64,000 nucleotides of DNA from the NCBI RefSeq assembly GCF_011300455.1, contig NZ_CP049869.1, forward strand, positions 372,001 to 436,000, in the 5' to 3' direction. Under the pieces are notes generated by a model, which saw only the letters and a list, made by a program, of their open reading frames with translations, was not told where the DNA came from and ran no database searches. Position 1 is the stretch's first letter. Every line of letters starts with the position of its first letter. Shown here in pieces: positions 1 to 9,490 of this stretch. A program made the position numbers and the translations under genes. This stretch comes from Sphingomonas piscis. GTDB taxonomy: Bacteria > Pseudomonadota > Alphaproteobacteria > Sphingomonadales > Sphingomonadaceae.

Positions 1-102
1 TTGAAGGAAAAGCGGGTCACGCGAGCCCCCTACCCGTTCGTGTCGCGCGAAGTCGAGACGCGCCCCCTCGACTTCGCCGGGGACGAACGGCATTGCAGAA
101 GG

Positions 103-858
103 ATGCTGGAACCTTGGCTTTACCCAGTCCTCACTGCCGTCGCCTTTTGCACCGGCTTTATCGACGCGATTGCCGGCGGCGGCGGATTGATCATGGTCCC
201 GGCCTTGCTGTTCGCGGGCATTCCGCCGCTGCACGCGCTCGGCACCAACAAGGCGCAATCCATGTGCGGGACGGCCGTAGCTTGCGCCAATTATGCTCGC
301 TCGGGCCTGTTCAGCTGGCGCGAGCATCGCTGGACGGTCGCGCTGGTGTTTGTCGGTGCGGCGGCCGGCGTGCTCGTCGTTCAGGCGATCGGCAGCCAGA
401 GCATGGGACTCGTCATCCCGATCCTGCTGATGGCCGTCGCGCTCTACGTGCTGCTGAGCCCGCGCATGACCGACGAAGACGCGCAGGAGCGGATCGGCGA
501 CACGGCATACAAGCCGCTGGCCGGTGCGATCGGCTTCTACGACGGCTTCTTCGGGCCGGGCACCGGAAGCTTCTTCACCTCCAGCCTTGTCGGCCTTCGC
601 GGCATGGGCCTGACCCGCGCCACCGCGCTCACCAAATTGTTCAACCTCACGAGCAATGTCGCCAGCGTCATCGTCTTCGCCATCGGCGGCAAGATCCTGT
701 GCTTGCTCAGCCTCTGCATGGCGCTTGGCGCGATGGCCGGCGGCTGGGCGGGCAGCCACAGCGCCATGCGCTTCGGTGCCCGCCTGATCCGTCCGCTGCT
801 GGTAATCCTCTCGCTCGGGCTGACCGCCCGCCTGCTGTGGGGTTATTTCAGCGGCTGA
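103..858 (+). CDS. TSUP family (TauE/SafE-like) membrane permease
   Basis: This 251-residue polytopic membrane protein belongs to the TSUP/TauE-SafE family, which exports or imports small anions such as sulfite or sulfonates across the inner membrane; the substrate here cannot be told. The family's two-fold repeat is visible: FIDAIAGGGGLIMVP near residue 20 and GFYDGFFGPGTGSFF near residue 145. The ATG at 103 is preceded by a purine-rich GCAGAAGG; the frame is open back to position 1, but those 34 codons are charged, unlike any TSUP N-terminus, so I exclude them. The gene ends 3 nt before the convergent DUF1080 gene. Confidence 0.85.
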   Translation: MLEPWLYPVLTAVAFCTGFIDAIAGGGGLIMVPALLFAGIPPLHALGTNKAQSMCGTAVACANYARSGLFSWREHRWTVALVFVGAAAGVLVVQAIGSQSMGLVIPILLMAVALYVLLSPRMTDEDAQERIGDTAYKPLAGAIGFYDGFFGPGTGSFFTSSLVGLRGMGLTRATALTKLFNLTSNVASVIVFAIGGKILCLLSLCMALGAMAGGWAGSHSAMRFGARLIRPLLVILSLGLTARLLWGYFSG

Positions 859-861
859 TTG

Positions 862-1788
862 TCACTCAGCGACGACCTTCGGCAGCTCGCTGATCGGTTC
901 GACGATGATGTTGCGGAACATGGTTTCCGCGCCTTCGGACTGAAGCTGGATTCGCCCGCGGGTCAGCGGCGTGCGGCGGCCATTCTTCAGGTTCACCGTC
1001 GACAGCCGAGTGACGATCATGACCGGCTCACCATTGACAACATGCACCGCCTTGTCGCCGACGACATAAAGGTCGAGCTTGTTCCACTCGCCAACCGGCT
1101 TCTCGGCGTCCTTGGCGCCCTCGATGTTCCAGGCGGGGGTCTTCACCTCCATCGGCTTGCCGCCGAGCATGAAGCGCCGCTTCGGATAGATGATGCTTGG
1201 GTCATGCCCAGCCTCGGCAGTAGCGCTCGCATCTTCACCGACGCGGACCACCATGCCCGTCGAGCCCTTCATGATCTCGAACTCGATCGAGCGCATCCAC
1301 GTCCCGAACACGGCGCCATGCGGTCCGCTGGAATGATAAAGGAGGCCGTTATTTTCCGGCAGATCGAGCCGCGGTGCGTGGCGCTTGCCGGTCCAGCGGA
1401 AATCCAGGCTAAGATGATAGTTGCCGATCACGCGCTTGTGGACCAGGCTGCCCCAGGTCTTGCCGTCGACGAACAGCACCGGCCCGCCGTCCGCCTGAAT
1501 GACCTTGAAGGTCGTGCCCTTGCCGTGGGCGCCGAGCGGCTTCACCTTGGGCGCGGTATAGGTGAGCGACGGGTCCGCGTAACCGAGCCATGCTTCCCAG
1601 TCGTTCAGGTCCTTGCCGTTGAACAACGGGTATGCGGGTCCGGTCGCCTTTGGCAGGCTTTCGATCTTCAACTTCTGCTTCTTGTACGGCGGGTCGTTGG
1701 CAATCGCCGCCGCCTCGGCCGCTGTGATCTTCTCTTCCGGTGCAACCGCTACAGCCGCAGCCGTAAGCGCCAACGCTACTGACAACAT
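862..1788 (-). CDS. Secreted DUF1080 (3-keto-disaccharide hydrolase) protein
   Basis: A 308-residue exported protein with an N-terminal signal (MLSVALALTAAAVAVA) and a DUF1080 jelly-roll domain, opening with the typical LFNGKDLNDWE near residue 52. Members of this family hydrolyse 3-keto-glycosides or act as concanavalin-like sugar-binding domains in the periplasm. The start at 1788 is chosen because it gives a proper signal peptide and has GGGGAACCGAAG upstream; the frame is open further to 1911 but adds only arginine-rich residues overlapping the divergent gene. It is divergent from a PQQ sugar dehydrogenase, so an oxidise-then-hydrolyse role on sugars is a reasonable inference. Confidence 0.85.
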   Translation of the reverse strand: MLSVALALTAAAVAVAPEEKITAAEAAAIANDPPYKKQKLKIESLPKATGPAYPLFNGKDLNDWEAWLGYADPSLTYTAPKVKPLGAHGKGTTFKVIQADGGPVLFVDGKTWGSLVHKRVIGNYHLSLDFRWTGKRHAPRLDLPENNGLLYHSSGPHGAVFGTWMRSIEFEIMKGSTGMVVRVGEDASATAEAGHDPSIIYPKRRFMLGGKPMEVKTPAWNIEGAKDAEKPVGEWNKLDLYVVGDKAVHVVNGEPVMIVTRLSTVNLKNGRRTPLTRGRIQLQSEGAETMFRNIIVEPISELPKVVAE

Positions 1789-1859
1789 CTTCGGTTCCCC
1801 GTCCACTCTCGCAAAAGCTGTGCGTGCGGCTAGTAATGAGCGCGGAGGGGGATGTCTGT

Positions 1860-3955
1860 ATGCTTTATCGCCATGGCCGCTTGACCTCGGACCGGCTTGC
1901 GACGGCAGCACTCGGTCTCTCCGCTCTGGCGCTGGTCGCGGCCGCCGGCGCGGCGCCGCCGGCGACGGACTGGCCCATGTACGGGGGCAGTTCGACCGGC
2001 GACCGCTACTCCCCGCTGGATCAGATCAACCGCGCCAACGTCTCGCAGTTGCGCGAGGCTTGGCGCTTCGACACTGGTCCTGGCGGGCTTCAGACCTCGC
2101 CCTTGATGATCGATGGCGTGCTGTACGCCGTCACACCAAAGCAGGATGTCATCGCGCTTGACGCTGCTACGGGTAAGCCGCTCTGGACCTGGGACGCGCC
2201 GGAGGATGGCGAGCAGCCGGTCCGCGGCCTCACCATGTGGGCAGAAGACGGCGGTCGGCGGCTGTTCACCAGCAACGGTTTCTACCTGGTCGCGCTCGAC
2301 CCCGCGACCGGCAAGCTCGCCGCCGACTTCGGCGAGAAAGGACGCATCGACCTTCGCGAGGGCCTCGGCCGCGATCCCGCGGACATCGCTGCCTTCCTCA
2401 CCAGCCCCGGCGTGATCTACGGCGATCAGATCATCACTGGTTTCCGCACCTGGGAAGGCCATCCGGGCGCGCCCGGCGCCGTCCGCTCCTACGATGTGCG
2501 CATCGGCAAGCTTCGATGGAAGTTCAACCTCATCCCTCAGCCGGGCGAAGCAGGCCAGGACACCTGGCCGAAGGACGCCTGGAAGACGGCCGGCGCTGCG
2601 AACAGCTGGCCCGGAATGGTCGTCGATCAGCAGCGCGGGATCGTCTTCGTACCCACGGGCTCGCCGGTCGACGATTTCTACGGCGGCGACCGCACCGGCG
2701 ACAATCTCTACTCGGACTCCTTGGTCGCGCTGGATGCCCGCACCGGCAAGTATCTGTGGCATTTCCAGGCCGTCCATCATGACATCCTGGACCGTGACTT
2801 CCCCTCGCCGCCCGTGCTGGTCACCGTCCAGCATGGCGGAATGCGCATCGACGCCGTTGCGCAGACAAGCAAGCAGGGTTTCCTCTTCCTGCTCGACCGG
2901 GTGACCGGCAAACCGCTCTGGCCCGTCGTCGAGAAGCCGGTCCCGCAGTCGACCGTGCCGGGTGAAGTCACCTCCCCACTCAGCCGCACGCGCTCAAGCC
3001 CGCGCCTTACGCGCGCCAGTGGCTGACCGAGGACATGCTGACCCGGCGGACGCCCGAAGCGCATGCCGCCGTCCTCGCCGAGTTTCGGAAGATGCGCAGC
3101 GGCGGTCCGTTCATGCCCTTCACTGTCGGTCAGGACACGATCGTTTTCCCCGGCTTCGACGGTGCGGCCGAATGGGGTGGCCCGGCCGTCGATCGCGCGA
3201 GCAACATCATCTACATCAACAGTAACGAGATGGCTTGGAAGGCGTCGCTCGCCGAGAACAAGCCGGAGGGCAGCGCCGGTCAGCAGCTTTACACCGAGCG
3301 TTGCGCCAGCTGCCACGGCGAGACCCGCGAAGGCTCGCCGCCACAATTCCCTAGACTGCTCGATGTTCACAAGCGGCTTACGGACGCGCAGATCACCCGC
3401 GTCATTCACGCCGGCAAAGGCCGCATGCCGGGATCCCGGCAGATCAAAGGCGAACCGCTCAAGGCTCTGCTTGCCTTCCTGCACGACGATCCCGGCGAGC
3501 AGAAAGAAGCGGTCGGCAAGGCGGCGCCGCGCAATCCTTACCGCTTCACCGGCTACCGCCGCTGGTTCGATCCCGACGGCTACCCGGCTATCGCGCCGCC
3601 CTGGGGCACGCTCAACGCCATCGACCTCGACACCGGCGATTACGTCTGGCGCATTCCCTTCGGCGAATATCCGGAGCTTGCCGATAAGACGACCGGCTCC
3701 GAAAACTACGGCGGCCCGATCGTCACCGCGGGTGGCCTCCTGATCATCGGCGCCACCAACTACGACCGAAAGATCCGCGCCTTCGACATCCGCACCGGCA
3801 AGCTCTTGTGGCAGCACGTCATGCCCTACAGCGGCAATGCGACGCCGATCACCTACGTGGCTAACGGCAAGCAATATGTGGTCATCGCCACCAGCGGATC
3901 GCGCAACCCGAAAGGGCCGCAAGGCTCCGCTTACGTCGCCTTCGCCTTGCCCTGA
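1860..3955 (+). pseudogene. PQQ-dependent dehydrogenase with cytochrome c domain, frameshifted
   Basis: Periplasmic quinoprotein sugar/alcohol dehydrogenase of the eight-bladed propeller type. A signal peptide (hydrophobic run ending AAAGA) precedes the WPMYGGSSTGDRYSPLDQIN opening blade; a c-type cytochrome segment with the haem motif CASCH sits at 3302-3316, and propeller blades resume to the C-terminus. The reading frame breaks at the C-run 2974-2977: the first frame runs out at 3026, while the other frame continues smoothly from 2978 as TQPHALKPAPYARQWLTEDM, exactly what the family shows there. One missing C restores a protein of about 698 residues. It is either a recent pseudogene or a homopolymer sequencing error. 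ATG 1860 has GGAGGGGG upstream. Confidence 0.85.
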
Positions 3956-4028
3956 AAATCTTCGCCCACCCTCTGGAAAGGTTGCAAGCCGCCACCCAAT
4001 TGTTCCGCACCCATAAGGAGCAAGGCGA

Positions 4029-4904
4029 ATGAGCGACGGCAACGACTACGTACCCCCGAAGGTCTGGACCTGGGACGCGCCCAGCGGCGGGCAGTTTGCC
4101 AACATCAACCGGCCGATCGCCGGCCCAACCCATGACAAGGACCTTCCGGTCGGCAAGCACCCCTTCCAACTCTACTCGCTCGCCACGCCCAATGGGCAGA
4201 AGGTCTCGATCATGTTCGAGGAACTGCTCGAACGTGGGATCAGCGAGGCGGATTATGACGCCTGGCTGATCAACATCGGCGAAGGCGACCAGTTCGGAAG
4301 CGGCTTCGTCGACGTGAACCCCAATTCCAAGATCCCCGCCCTCCTCGACCGCAGCGGACCCGAGCCGCAGCGTGTCTTCGAATCCGGCTCTATCCTCGTC
4401 TACCTCGCCGAAAAGTTCGGCGCCTTCCTGCCCGCCTCCGGCCCGGCGCGCACCGAGACCCTCAACTGGCTGTTCTGGCAGATGGGCAGCGCGCCTTTCC
4501 TCGGCGGCGGCTTCGGCCACTTCTTCGCCTATGCACCCGTGAAGATCGAATATGCGATCAACCGCTATGCGATGGAGGCGAAGCGCCAGCTCGACGTCCT
4601 CAACCGCCAGCTCGCCGACCACGAATTCGTCGCTGGTTCCGACTATAGCATTGCCGACATGGCGATCTGGCCGTGGTATGGGCAGCTCGCGCTCGGCAAG
4701 ACTTACGCCGGTGCGGACGAGTTTCTGTCGACCCATGAATATGAGCATCTGAACCGCTGGGCGAAGCAGCTCATGGAACGTCCCGGCGTGAAGCGTGGCC
4801 GCATCGTCAACAAGGTCAACGGCGAACCGCACGAGCAACTGCGCGAACGGCATAGCGCTTCCGACTTCGACACCGTCCCCGCCCCGCAATTGGATCCGGC
4901 TTAG
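4029..4904 (+). CDS. yghU: YghU-like glutathione S-transferase family protein
   Basis: A 291-residue nu-class GST-like protein resembling YghU, a cytosolic glutathione-dependent disulfide-bond reductase. The family-specific N-terminal extension (VPPKVWTWDAPSGGQFANIN) comes before the thioredoxin-like domain with LATPNGQKVSIMFEELLE and the ESGSILVYLAEKFG glutathione-contact segment; the all-helical C-domain holds the usual D-IADMAIWPWYG signature around residue 215. The start has AAGGAGC upstream. It lies 73 nt after the broken PQQ gene on the same strand but has no obvious functional link to it. Confidence 0.9.
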   Translation: MSDGNDYVPPKVWTWDAPSGGQFANINRPIAGPTHDKDLPVGKHPFQLYSLATPNGQKVSIMFEELLERGISEADYDAWLINIGEGDQFGSGFVDVNPNSKIPALLDRSGPEPQRVFESGSILVYLAEKFGAFLPASGPARTETLNWLFWQMGSAPFLGGGFGHFFAYAPVKIEYAINRYAMEAKRQLDVLNRQLADHEFVAGSDYSIADMAIWPWYGQLALGKTYAGADEFLSTHEYEHLNRWAKQLMERPGVKRGRIVNKVNGEPHEQLRERHSASDFDTVPAPQLDPA

Positions 4905-4946
4905 TAATGGCGGACCTTACCGCGGTGCCCGTGCGTAGTGGGGCGC

Positions 4947-6200
4947 ATGGGCACCGAGGGCATCTTCCCGACATTTTTCCTGTCCGGCTTCGAATGTTCC
5001 AGCTTCGACTGGGGCAAGGAGGGCCGCCGCAACGTCACCGCCGAGCTCCGCCACGACGTCCACGCCGACGAGGATTATGCCATGCTCCCGTCGCTCGGCA
5101 TCGCCGTCGCCCGGGAAGGGATCGCCTGGCCCTTCGTCGACAAGGGCAATGGCGATTATGACTTCAGCAGCATCGATCCGTTTCTCGCCGCTCAGCGCCG
5201 CCACAACGTCCTGCCGATCTGGGACTTGTGCCACTACGGCTATCCGTCCGACCTCGACCCTTGGAGCGACACTTTCGTGCAGCGCTTCGCCGCTTACGCC
5301 CGCGCCGCCGCGCGCCACGTCGCCGAGCATGCGCACCACGGACCCTTGTGCTTCACGCCGATCAACGAGCCGACCTTCTGGGGCTATATGGGCGGCGAAT
5401 GGGGCTGGTGCGCACCGTTCGGTAAGACCGCCGACGACCGCCGACGCTGGACGCTTCAGCTTGCCAAGGCGGACATTGCGGCGGTCAAGGCGATCCGCGC
5501 CGACTTCCCCGATGCCCGCTTTGTCCACATCGATCCTTTGATCTGGGTCGTCCCGCCCCGCAATCGGCCGGACTGGGCGGAAGCCGCAAACCGCGAGGCG
5601 TACGAAGACGCCTATATCGCTTGGGACGTGATCAGCGGCCTCAAGCACCCGGAGCTTGGCGGAAGCATGGAGATCATCGATATCTTGGGCTTCAACAACT
5701 ACAGCTTCGGCCAGATGGAATATGCCGGCGGCGGCAAGCCCAACAATCCGCTGCAGCCCGGAGACGACCGTATCCGCTCCGTCTGCGACCTCGTTACCGA
5801 AGCCTGGGCCAAGTACAAGCGCCCCTCGATCATCGCCGAGACCTCGGGGCTCCACGGCGGCCGTGCCCAATGGCTCGACGACATCACTTGCGAATGCCTT
5901 GCCGCCGTCAACAAGGGCGTCGATCTCCACGGCATCTGCCTCTTCCCCGCCGTCGACATGCAGGACTGGCACAGCGGCGAATGGCTGCACATGGGGATCG
6001 CCGACGTCGAGCAACTCCCAAGCGGCGCCCTGATGCGCAAGCCGTTCATGCCCTACGTCGACATGCTTCACCAATGGCAGAAGAAGCTCAACCGGGTACA
6101 GAGGCTCGATAGCGACCCGTTCGACAAAGTCGTCGATCTGGAGGACATTCGGAAGGCGGCCCGGGAGCTGAGCCCACAGCCTGACGTGCAGTGGAACTAG
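4947..6200 (+). CDS. Glycoside hydrolase family 1-like beta-glycosidase
   Basis: A protein of about 417 residues with a (beta/alpha)8-barrel glycosidase pattern. [11 protein letters not shown] near residue 140 matches the family-1 NEP acid/base glutamate, and IIAETSG near residue 298 is a plausible nucleophile segment. No signal peptide is seen, so it should be cytosolic and act on imported oligosaccharides or glycosides. It is divergent enough from classical GH1 enzymes that the substrate is not predictable. ATG 4947 is chosen; GTG 4938 is in frame and possible, and neither has a strong Shine-Dalgarno. The stop overlaps the convergent queA by 4 nt. Confidence 0.75.
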   Translation: MGTEGIFPTFFLSGFECSSFDWGKEGRRNVTAELRHDVHADEDYAMLPSLGIAVAREGIAWPFVDKGNGDYDFSSIDPFLAAQRRHNVLPIWDLCHYGYPSDLDPWSDTFVQRFAAYARAAARHVAEHAHHGPLCFTPINEPTFWGYMGGEWGWCAPFGKTADDRRRWTLQLAKADIAAVKAIRADFPDARFVHIDPLIWVVPPRNRPDWAEAANREAYEDAYIAWDVISGLKHPELGGSMEIIDILGFNNYSFGQMEYAGGGKPNNPLQPGDDRIRSVCDLVTEAWAKYKRPSIIAETSGLHGGRAQWLDDITCECLAAVNKGVDLHGICLFPAVDMQDWHSGEWLHMGIADVEQLPSGALMRKPFMPYVDMLHQWQKKLNRVQRLDSDPFDKVVDLEDIRKAARELSPQPDVQWN

Positions 6201-7222
6201 GGCAGCAGCAGGCTTGAATCCCCATAGGAGTAAAAGCGGTAGCTGCTCGCAATCGCATGCGTGTAGGCCGACTGGATCACCTCCAGCCCCACTAAAGCGC
6301 TGACCAGCATGAACAGGGTCGAGCGGGGCAGGTGGAAGTTGGTCATCAGCCCATCCACGGCCTTGAAGCGATAGCCGGGCGTGATGAAGATGGCGGTGTC
6401 GCCTTCGAACGGCTGCACCTGCCCGTCCTCGCTCGCGGCGCTTTCCAGCAGGCGAAGGCTGGTGGTACCGACCGCGATCAGCCGTCCACCTGTCGCCCGC
6501 GCGGCGTTCAGCCGGTCGGCCGTCGCCGCATCGATCCGGCCCCACTCGGCATGCATCTTGTGGTCGGCGGTGTCCTCCGCCTTCACCGGCAGAAAGGTGC
6601 CCGCGCCGACGTGAAGCGTCAGCGTTTCGGTGAGGACGCCGCGCTCTTCCAAAGCCGCAAGCAACTCCGGCGTAAAATGAAGTGCCGCGGTCGGCGCGGC
6701 GACCGCGCCCTCATCCTTCGCGAACATCGTCTGATAATCGCTGAGGTCCTGCGCATCCGTTCCACGCTTCGACGCGATGTAGGGCGGCAGCGGCATCCGC
6801 CCTGCCCGCTCCAGCATCAACTCGACCGGCTCCTCGCCCTCGAAGTGCAGCAGGAAAGCGCCCTGCTCGTCGCGCTCCGACGCCGTCGCGGACACGTCAG
6901 CCGAAAAGTCGATCCGGTCACCAACCTTCAGCCGTTTGGCATTGCGGACGAACGCCCACCAGTCGCGCGGGCCCGCCCGCTTGTGCAGCGTAGCCCCGAT
7001 CTTCGCCTCGCCCCTGCGGCCTTCCAGCTGCGCCGGAATGACCTTGGTGTCGTTGAACACCAGCACATCGCCCGTCCGGAGCAGCGTCGGCAAGTCTCGC
7101 ACAACATGGTCGGACAGCGCACCGCCAGCGACCTTCAGCAACCGCGCACTGTCCCGCGGCCGCGCGGGGCGAAGCGCGATCAGCTCTGATGGCAGTTCGA
7201 AATCGAAGAGATCGACGCGCAT
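6197..7222 (-). CDS. queA: S-adenosylmethionine:tRNA ribosyltransferase-isomerase QueA
   Basis: Full-length (341 aa) QueA, which transfers and isomerises the ribosyl moiety of SAM to make epoxyqueuosine on tRNA wobble G34 in the cytosol. It begins [20 protein letters not shown] and contains [12 protein letters not shown] near residue 55, [14 protein letters not shown] near residue 200 and [18 protein letters not shown] near residue 294, all hallmark segments. It is the last gene of a minus-strand run starting at trcR; the upstream cyclophilin gene ends 9 nt before its ATG. Confidence 0.97.
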   Translation of the reverse strand: MRVDLFDFELPSELIALRPARPRDSARLLKVAGGALSDHVVRDLPTLLRTGDVLVFNDTKVIPAQLEGRRGEAKIGATLHKRAGPRDWWAFVRNAKRLKVGDRIDFSADVSATASERDEQGAFLLHFEGEEPVELMLERAGRMPLPPYIASKRGTDAQDLSDYQTMFAKDEGAVAAPTAALHFTPELLAALEERGVLTETLTLHVGAGTFLPVKAEDTADHKMHAEWGRIDAATADRLNAARATGGRLIAVGTTSLRLLESAASEDGQVQPFEGDTAIFITPGYRFKAVDGLMTNFHLPRSTLFMLVSALVGLEVIQSAYTHAIASSYRFYSYGDSSLLLP

Positions 7223-7231
7223 GCGCGCGCC

Positions 7232-7801
7232 TTAGGCGCCGAGCGTCGCCTTGACGATCTTGGTCGGCACTTCCGGCGGCTCACCCACGGCGATTGCGTC
7301 CACCGCGTCCATGCCGCTGATCACACGGCCGAACACCGTATACTTTCCCCACAGCTGCATGTTGGGAGAGAACATGATGAAGAACTGGCTGTTGGCGCTG
7401 TCCGGGCTTTCGGAGCGCGCCATGGCAGCCGTACCGCGCATGTAGGGCATTTCGCTGAACTCGGCCTTCAAGTCGGGCAGCTCCGACCCTCCAGTGCCGT
7501 TGCCCTTGGGATCGCCGCCCTGCGCCATGAACCCGGGGATCACGCGATGGAACGGCAAGCCGTCGTAGAAACCGCGGCGGACCAAAGTCTTGATACGCTC
7601 GACATGGCCGGGCGCTACATCGGGACGCAGCTGGATGACGACCGATTTGCCGTTGTCGAGCGCCAGGGTCAGCCGGTTCGAAAGGTCTGCCGCGACCTCG
7701 GCCGGCGGCAAGACGGCGGGCTTCGGCAAGCTTTGCGCAACCGCGGCGCTCGTCAGCGCCAGCGACGACAAGGATAATGCGAACAAGGTCTTACGAAACA
7801 T
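7232..7801 (-). CDS. Periplasmic cyclophilin-type peptidylprolyl isomerase
   Basis: A 189-residue cyclophilin with a signal peptide (MFRKTLFALSLSSLALTSAAVAQ). The catalytic domain has the FHRVIPGFMAQGGDPKGNGTGG motif broken over residues 94-115 and SQFFIMFS near residue 140, so cis/trans proline isomerisation in the periplasm is expected. ATG 7801 is chosen because GGAG lies 8 nt upstream; an in-frame TTG at 7807 is less likely. It sits between coaD and queA in a housekeeping operon. Confidence 0.93.
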   Translation of the reverse strand: MFRKTLFALSLSSLALTSAAVAQSLPKPAVLPPAEVAADLSNRLTLALDNGKSVVIQLRPDVAPGHVERIKTLVRRGFYDGLPFHRVIPGFMAQGGDPKGNGTGGSELPDLKAEFSEMPYMRGTAAMARSESPDSANSQFFIMFSPNMQLWGKYTVFGRVISGMDAVDAIAVGEPPEVPTKIVKATLGA

Positions 7802-7816
7802 TCCCAACTCCGATTG

Positions 7817-8308
7817 TCAGCGCTTGGCAAGGTGGCGAGCGACATCGGCGGCCACTGCCGGCGTCACGAACTTGCCGATATCGCCCCCATAACGCGCGAT
7901 TTCTTTCACCAGCCTTGACGCGATCGGCTGCAACGACACGTCCGCCATCAAGAAGACGGTCTCCACCCGGTCGTTCAGCTGCTGGTTCATGCCCGCCATC
8001 TGGAATTCATACTCGAAGTCCGCGACGGCGCGCAGGCCGCGAAGGATCAGCGACGCTCCCTGGGCCTCGGCGAAATCCATCAGCAGCGAATTGAACTCGA
8101 CCACTTCGACATTGCCGCCAATGACATCGGCCTCGCGCCGGACCATCGCCAGCCGCTCCTCCAGCGAGAACATCGGCTCCTTGGACGGGTTAGTGGTCAC
8201 CCCGATCACAAGCTTGTCAACCAGGTTTGCGCCACGGCGAATGATGTCGATGTGACCCAGCGTTACCGGGTCGAACGTACCGGGGTACACGCCGATGCGG
8301 CTGACCAT
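7817..8308 (-). CDS. coaD: Phosphopantetheine adenylyltransferase CoaD
   Basis: A 163-residue CoaD, which adenylates 4'-phosphopantetheine in the penultimate step of coenzyme A synthesis. The nucleotidyltransferase signature YPGTFDPVTLGHIDII is at residues 8-23, and the RGLRAVADFEYEFQMAGMN segment around residue 90 is typical. The ATG overlaps the ispA stop by one base (TGATG), implying coupled translation. Confidence 0.97.
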   Translation of the reverse strand: MVSRIGVYPGTFDPVTLGHIDIIRRGANLVDKLVIGVTTNPSKEPMFSLEERLAMVRREADVIGGNVEVVEFNSLLMDFAEAQGASLILRGLRAVADFEYEFQMAGMNQQLNDRVETVFLMADVSLQPIASRLVKEIARYGGDIGKFVTPAVAADVARHLAKR

Positions 8309-9222
8309 CAGCGGTCCCTTTCGATCGCGAAACGGGCGATGGCGCGCAGCAGGTCGGCCTCGCTTCCATGGTCCGACAGATGCTCGCAGGCCTGCTCGAC
8401 CAGCAGTTCCGCCTGTTGCCGCGCCCGGTCGGCGCCAAGCAGCGAAACGAACGTCGCCTTGCCCGCGTCTTCGTCCTTGCCCAGCCTCTTGCCCGCCGCT
8501 TCCTCGTCGCCCTGATGGTCGATCAGGTCGTCGGCGATCTGAAAGGCCAGCCCCACGTTGCGGGCATAGCCGCGGTAAGGCGTCCGCGCCTCGGGATGCA
8601 GGCGGTTGAGGATGCAGGCCGCCTCGACCGAATATTCGATCAGCGCGCCGGTCTTGAGCTGCTGCAGCCGCGCGATCTCCGGCATGCCGAGCTCCCGCCC
8701 CTCGGCCTCGAGGTCGAGCATCTGCCCGCCCGCCATCCCGGCCGGACCCGCGGCCCGCGCGAGCTCCAGAGTCAGTTCGGCCCGGACGTTCGGATCCTCA
8801 TGGCTTTCGGGATCGGCGACGATCTCGAATGCCAGGGCATGGAGGCTGTCGCCGGCCAGCACGGCGACCGCTTCGCCAAACGCCTTGTGCACCGTCGGCT
8901 TGCCGCGGCGCAGGTCGTCATCATCCATGCACGGCAGATCGTCGTGGATCAGCGAATAGACGTGGATTGCCTCGATGGCGCAGCCCACCCGAAGCGCGCG
9001 CTGCCGCTGGATCGCGAACATGTTGCCTGCGGCCACGGTCAGCAGGGGCCGGAGCCTTTTGCCGCCGCCGATCGCCGCATGACGCATGGCTTCGAACAGG
9101 GGCTCGCGCGCGTCACCGGTAACCGGCAGCAGGTCGGCGAAAAAGGCGTCGACGTCCGCCGCGACCCGACTCGCTTCCCGCTCGAGGCGGGTGCTTGGGT
9201 TGTCGACGACTTCAGTCGGCAT
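8308..9222 (-). CDS. ispA: Polyprenyl synthetase (geranyl/farnesyl diphosphate synthase) IspA
   Basis: A 304-residue short-chain trans-prenyltransferase that condenses isopentenyl diphosphate with allylic diphosphates to farnesyl diphosphate. The first aspartate-rich motif DDLPCMDDDDLRRG (near residue 94) and the second, FQIADDLIDHQGD (near residue 235), are intact, as is GGGKRLRP near residue 52. It overlaps xseB by 11 nt, the common alphaproteobacterial xseB-ispA arrangement (often followed by dxs, which is absent here). Confidence 0.95.
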   Translation of the reverse strand: MPTEVVDNPSTRLEREASRVAADVDAFFADLLPVTGDAREPLFEAMRHAAIGGGKRLRPLLTVAAGNMFAIQRQRALRVGCAIEAIHVYSLIHDDLPCMDDDDLRRGKPTVHKAFGEAVAVLAGDSLHALAFEIVADPESHEDPNVRAELTLELARAAGPAGMAGGQMLDLEAEGRELGMPEIARLQQLKTGALIEYSVEAACILNRLHPEARTPYRGYARNVGLAFQIADDLIDHQGDEEAAGKRLGKDEDAGKATFVSLLGADRARQQAELLVEQACEHLSDHGSEADLLRAIARFAIERDR

Positions 9223-9457
9223 CGAAGGGCTTCAGGCCCTTAGGGCTTCCGTCGCCGGCGAAGGCAATCTGCTCGATCCGCGCCTGCGCATCCTTGAGCC
9301 GTGCCTCGCAATGACGCTTCAGCCGGTCGCCTTCCTGGTAAAGCTCGATCGACTTGTCGAGCGGCGCCTCGCCGCGCTCCAGCAGCCGCACGATCTCCTC
9401 GAGCCGGGCAAGCGCCGCCTCGAAGCTCAATTCACCCGTCTGTTGCTGCTCGTCCAT
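9212..9457 (-). CDS. xseB: Exodeoxyribonuclease VII small subunit XseB
   Basis: An 81-residue XseB, the small subunit of exonuclease VII that processes single-stranded DNA together with XseA. The coiled-coil segment SFEAALARLEEIVRLLERGE and the following LDKSIELYQEGDRLKRHCE are textbook. It overlaps the downstream ispA start by 11 nt. The large subunit gene is not in this window. Confidence 0.95.
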   Translation of the reverse strand: MDEQQQTGELSFEAALARLEEIVRLLERGEAPLDKSIELYQEGDRLKRHCEARLKDAQARIEQIAFAGDGSPKGLKPFDAD

Positions 9458-9490
9458 CCGTCAGCTTCTTGCGACCGGGAAGCCGCTGAA

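Noticed and set aside
2777..4042. 421-codon open frame antisense to the PQQ gene
   Set aside because: High-GC coding DNA often leaves the opposite strand open; the translated protein is low-complexity and resembles no family, whereas the plus strand has clear motifs.
4917..6545. 542-codon antisense frame over the GH1-like gene and queA
   Set aside because: It spans two convergent genes with recognisable products; the composition is typical of a shadow frame.
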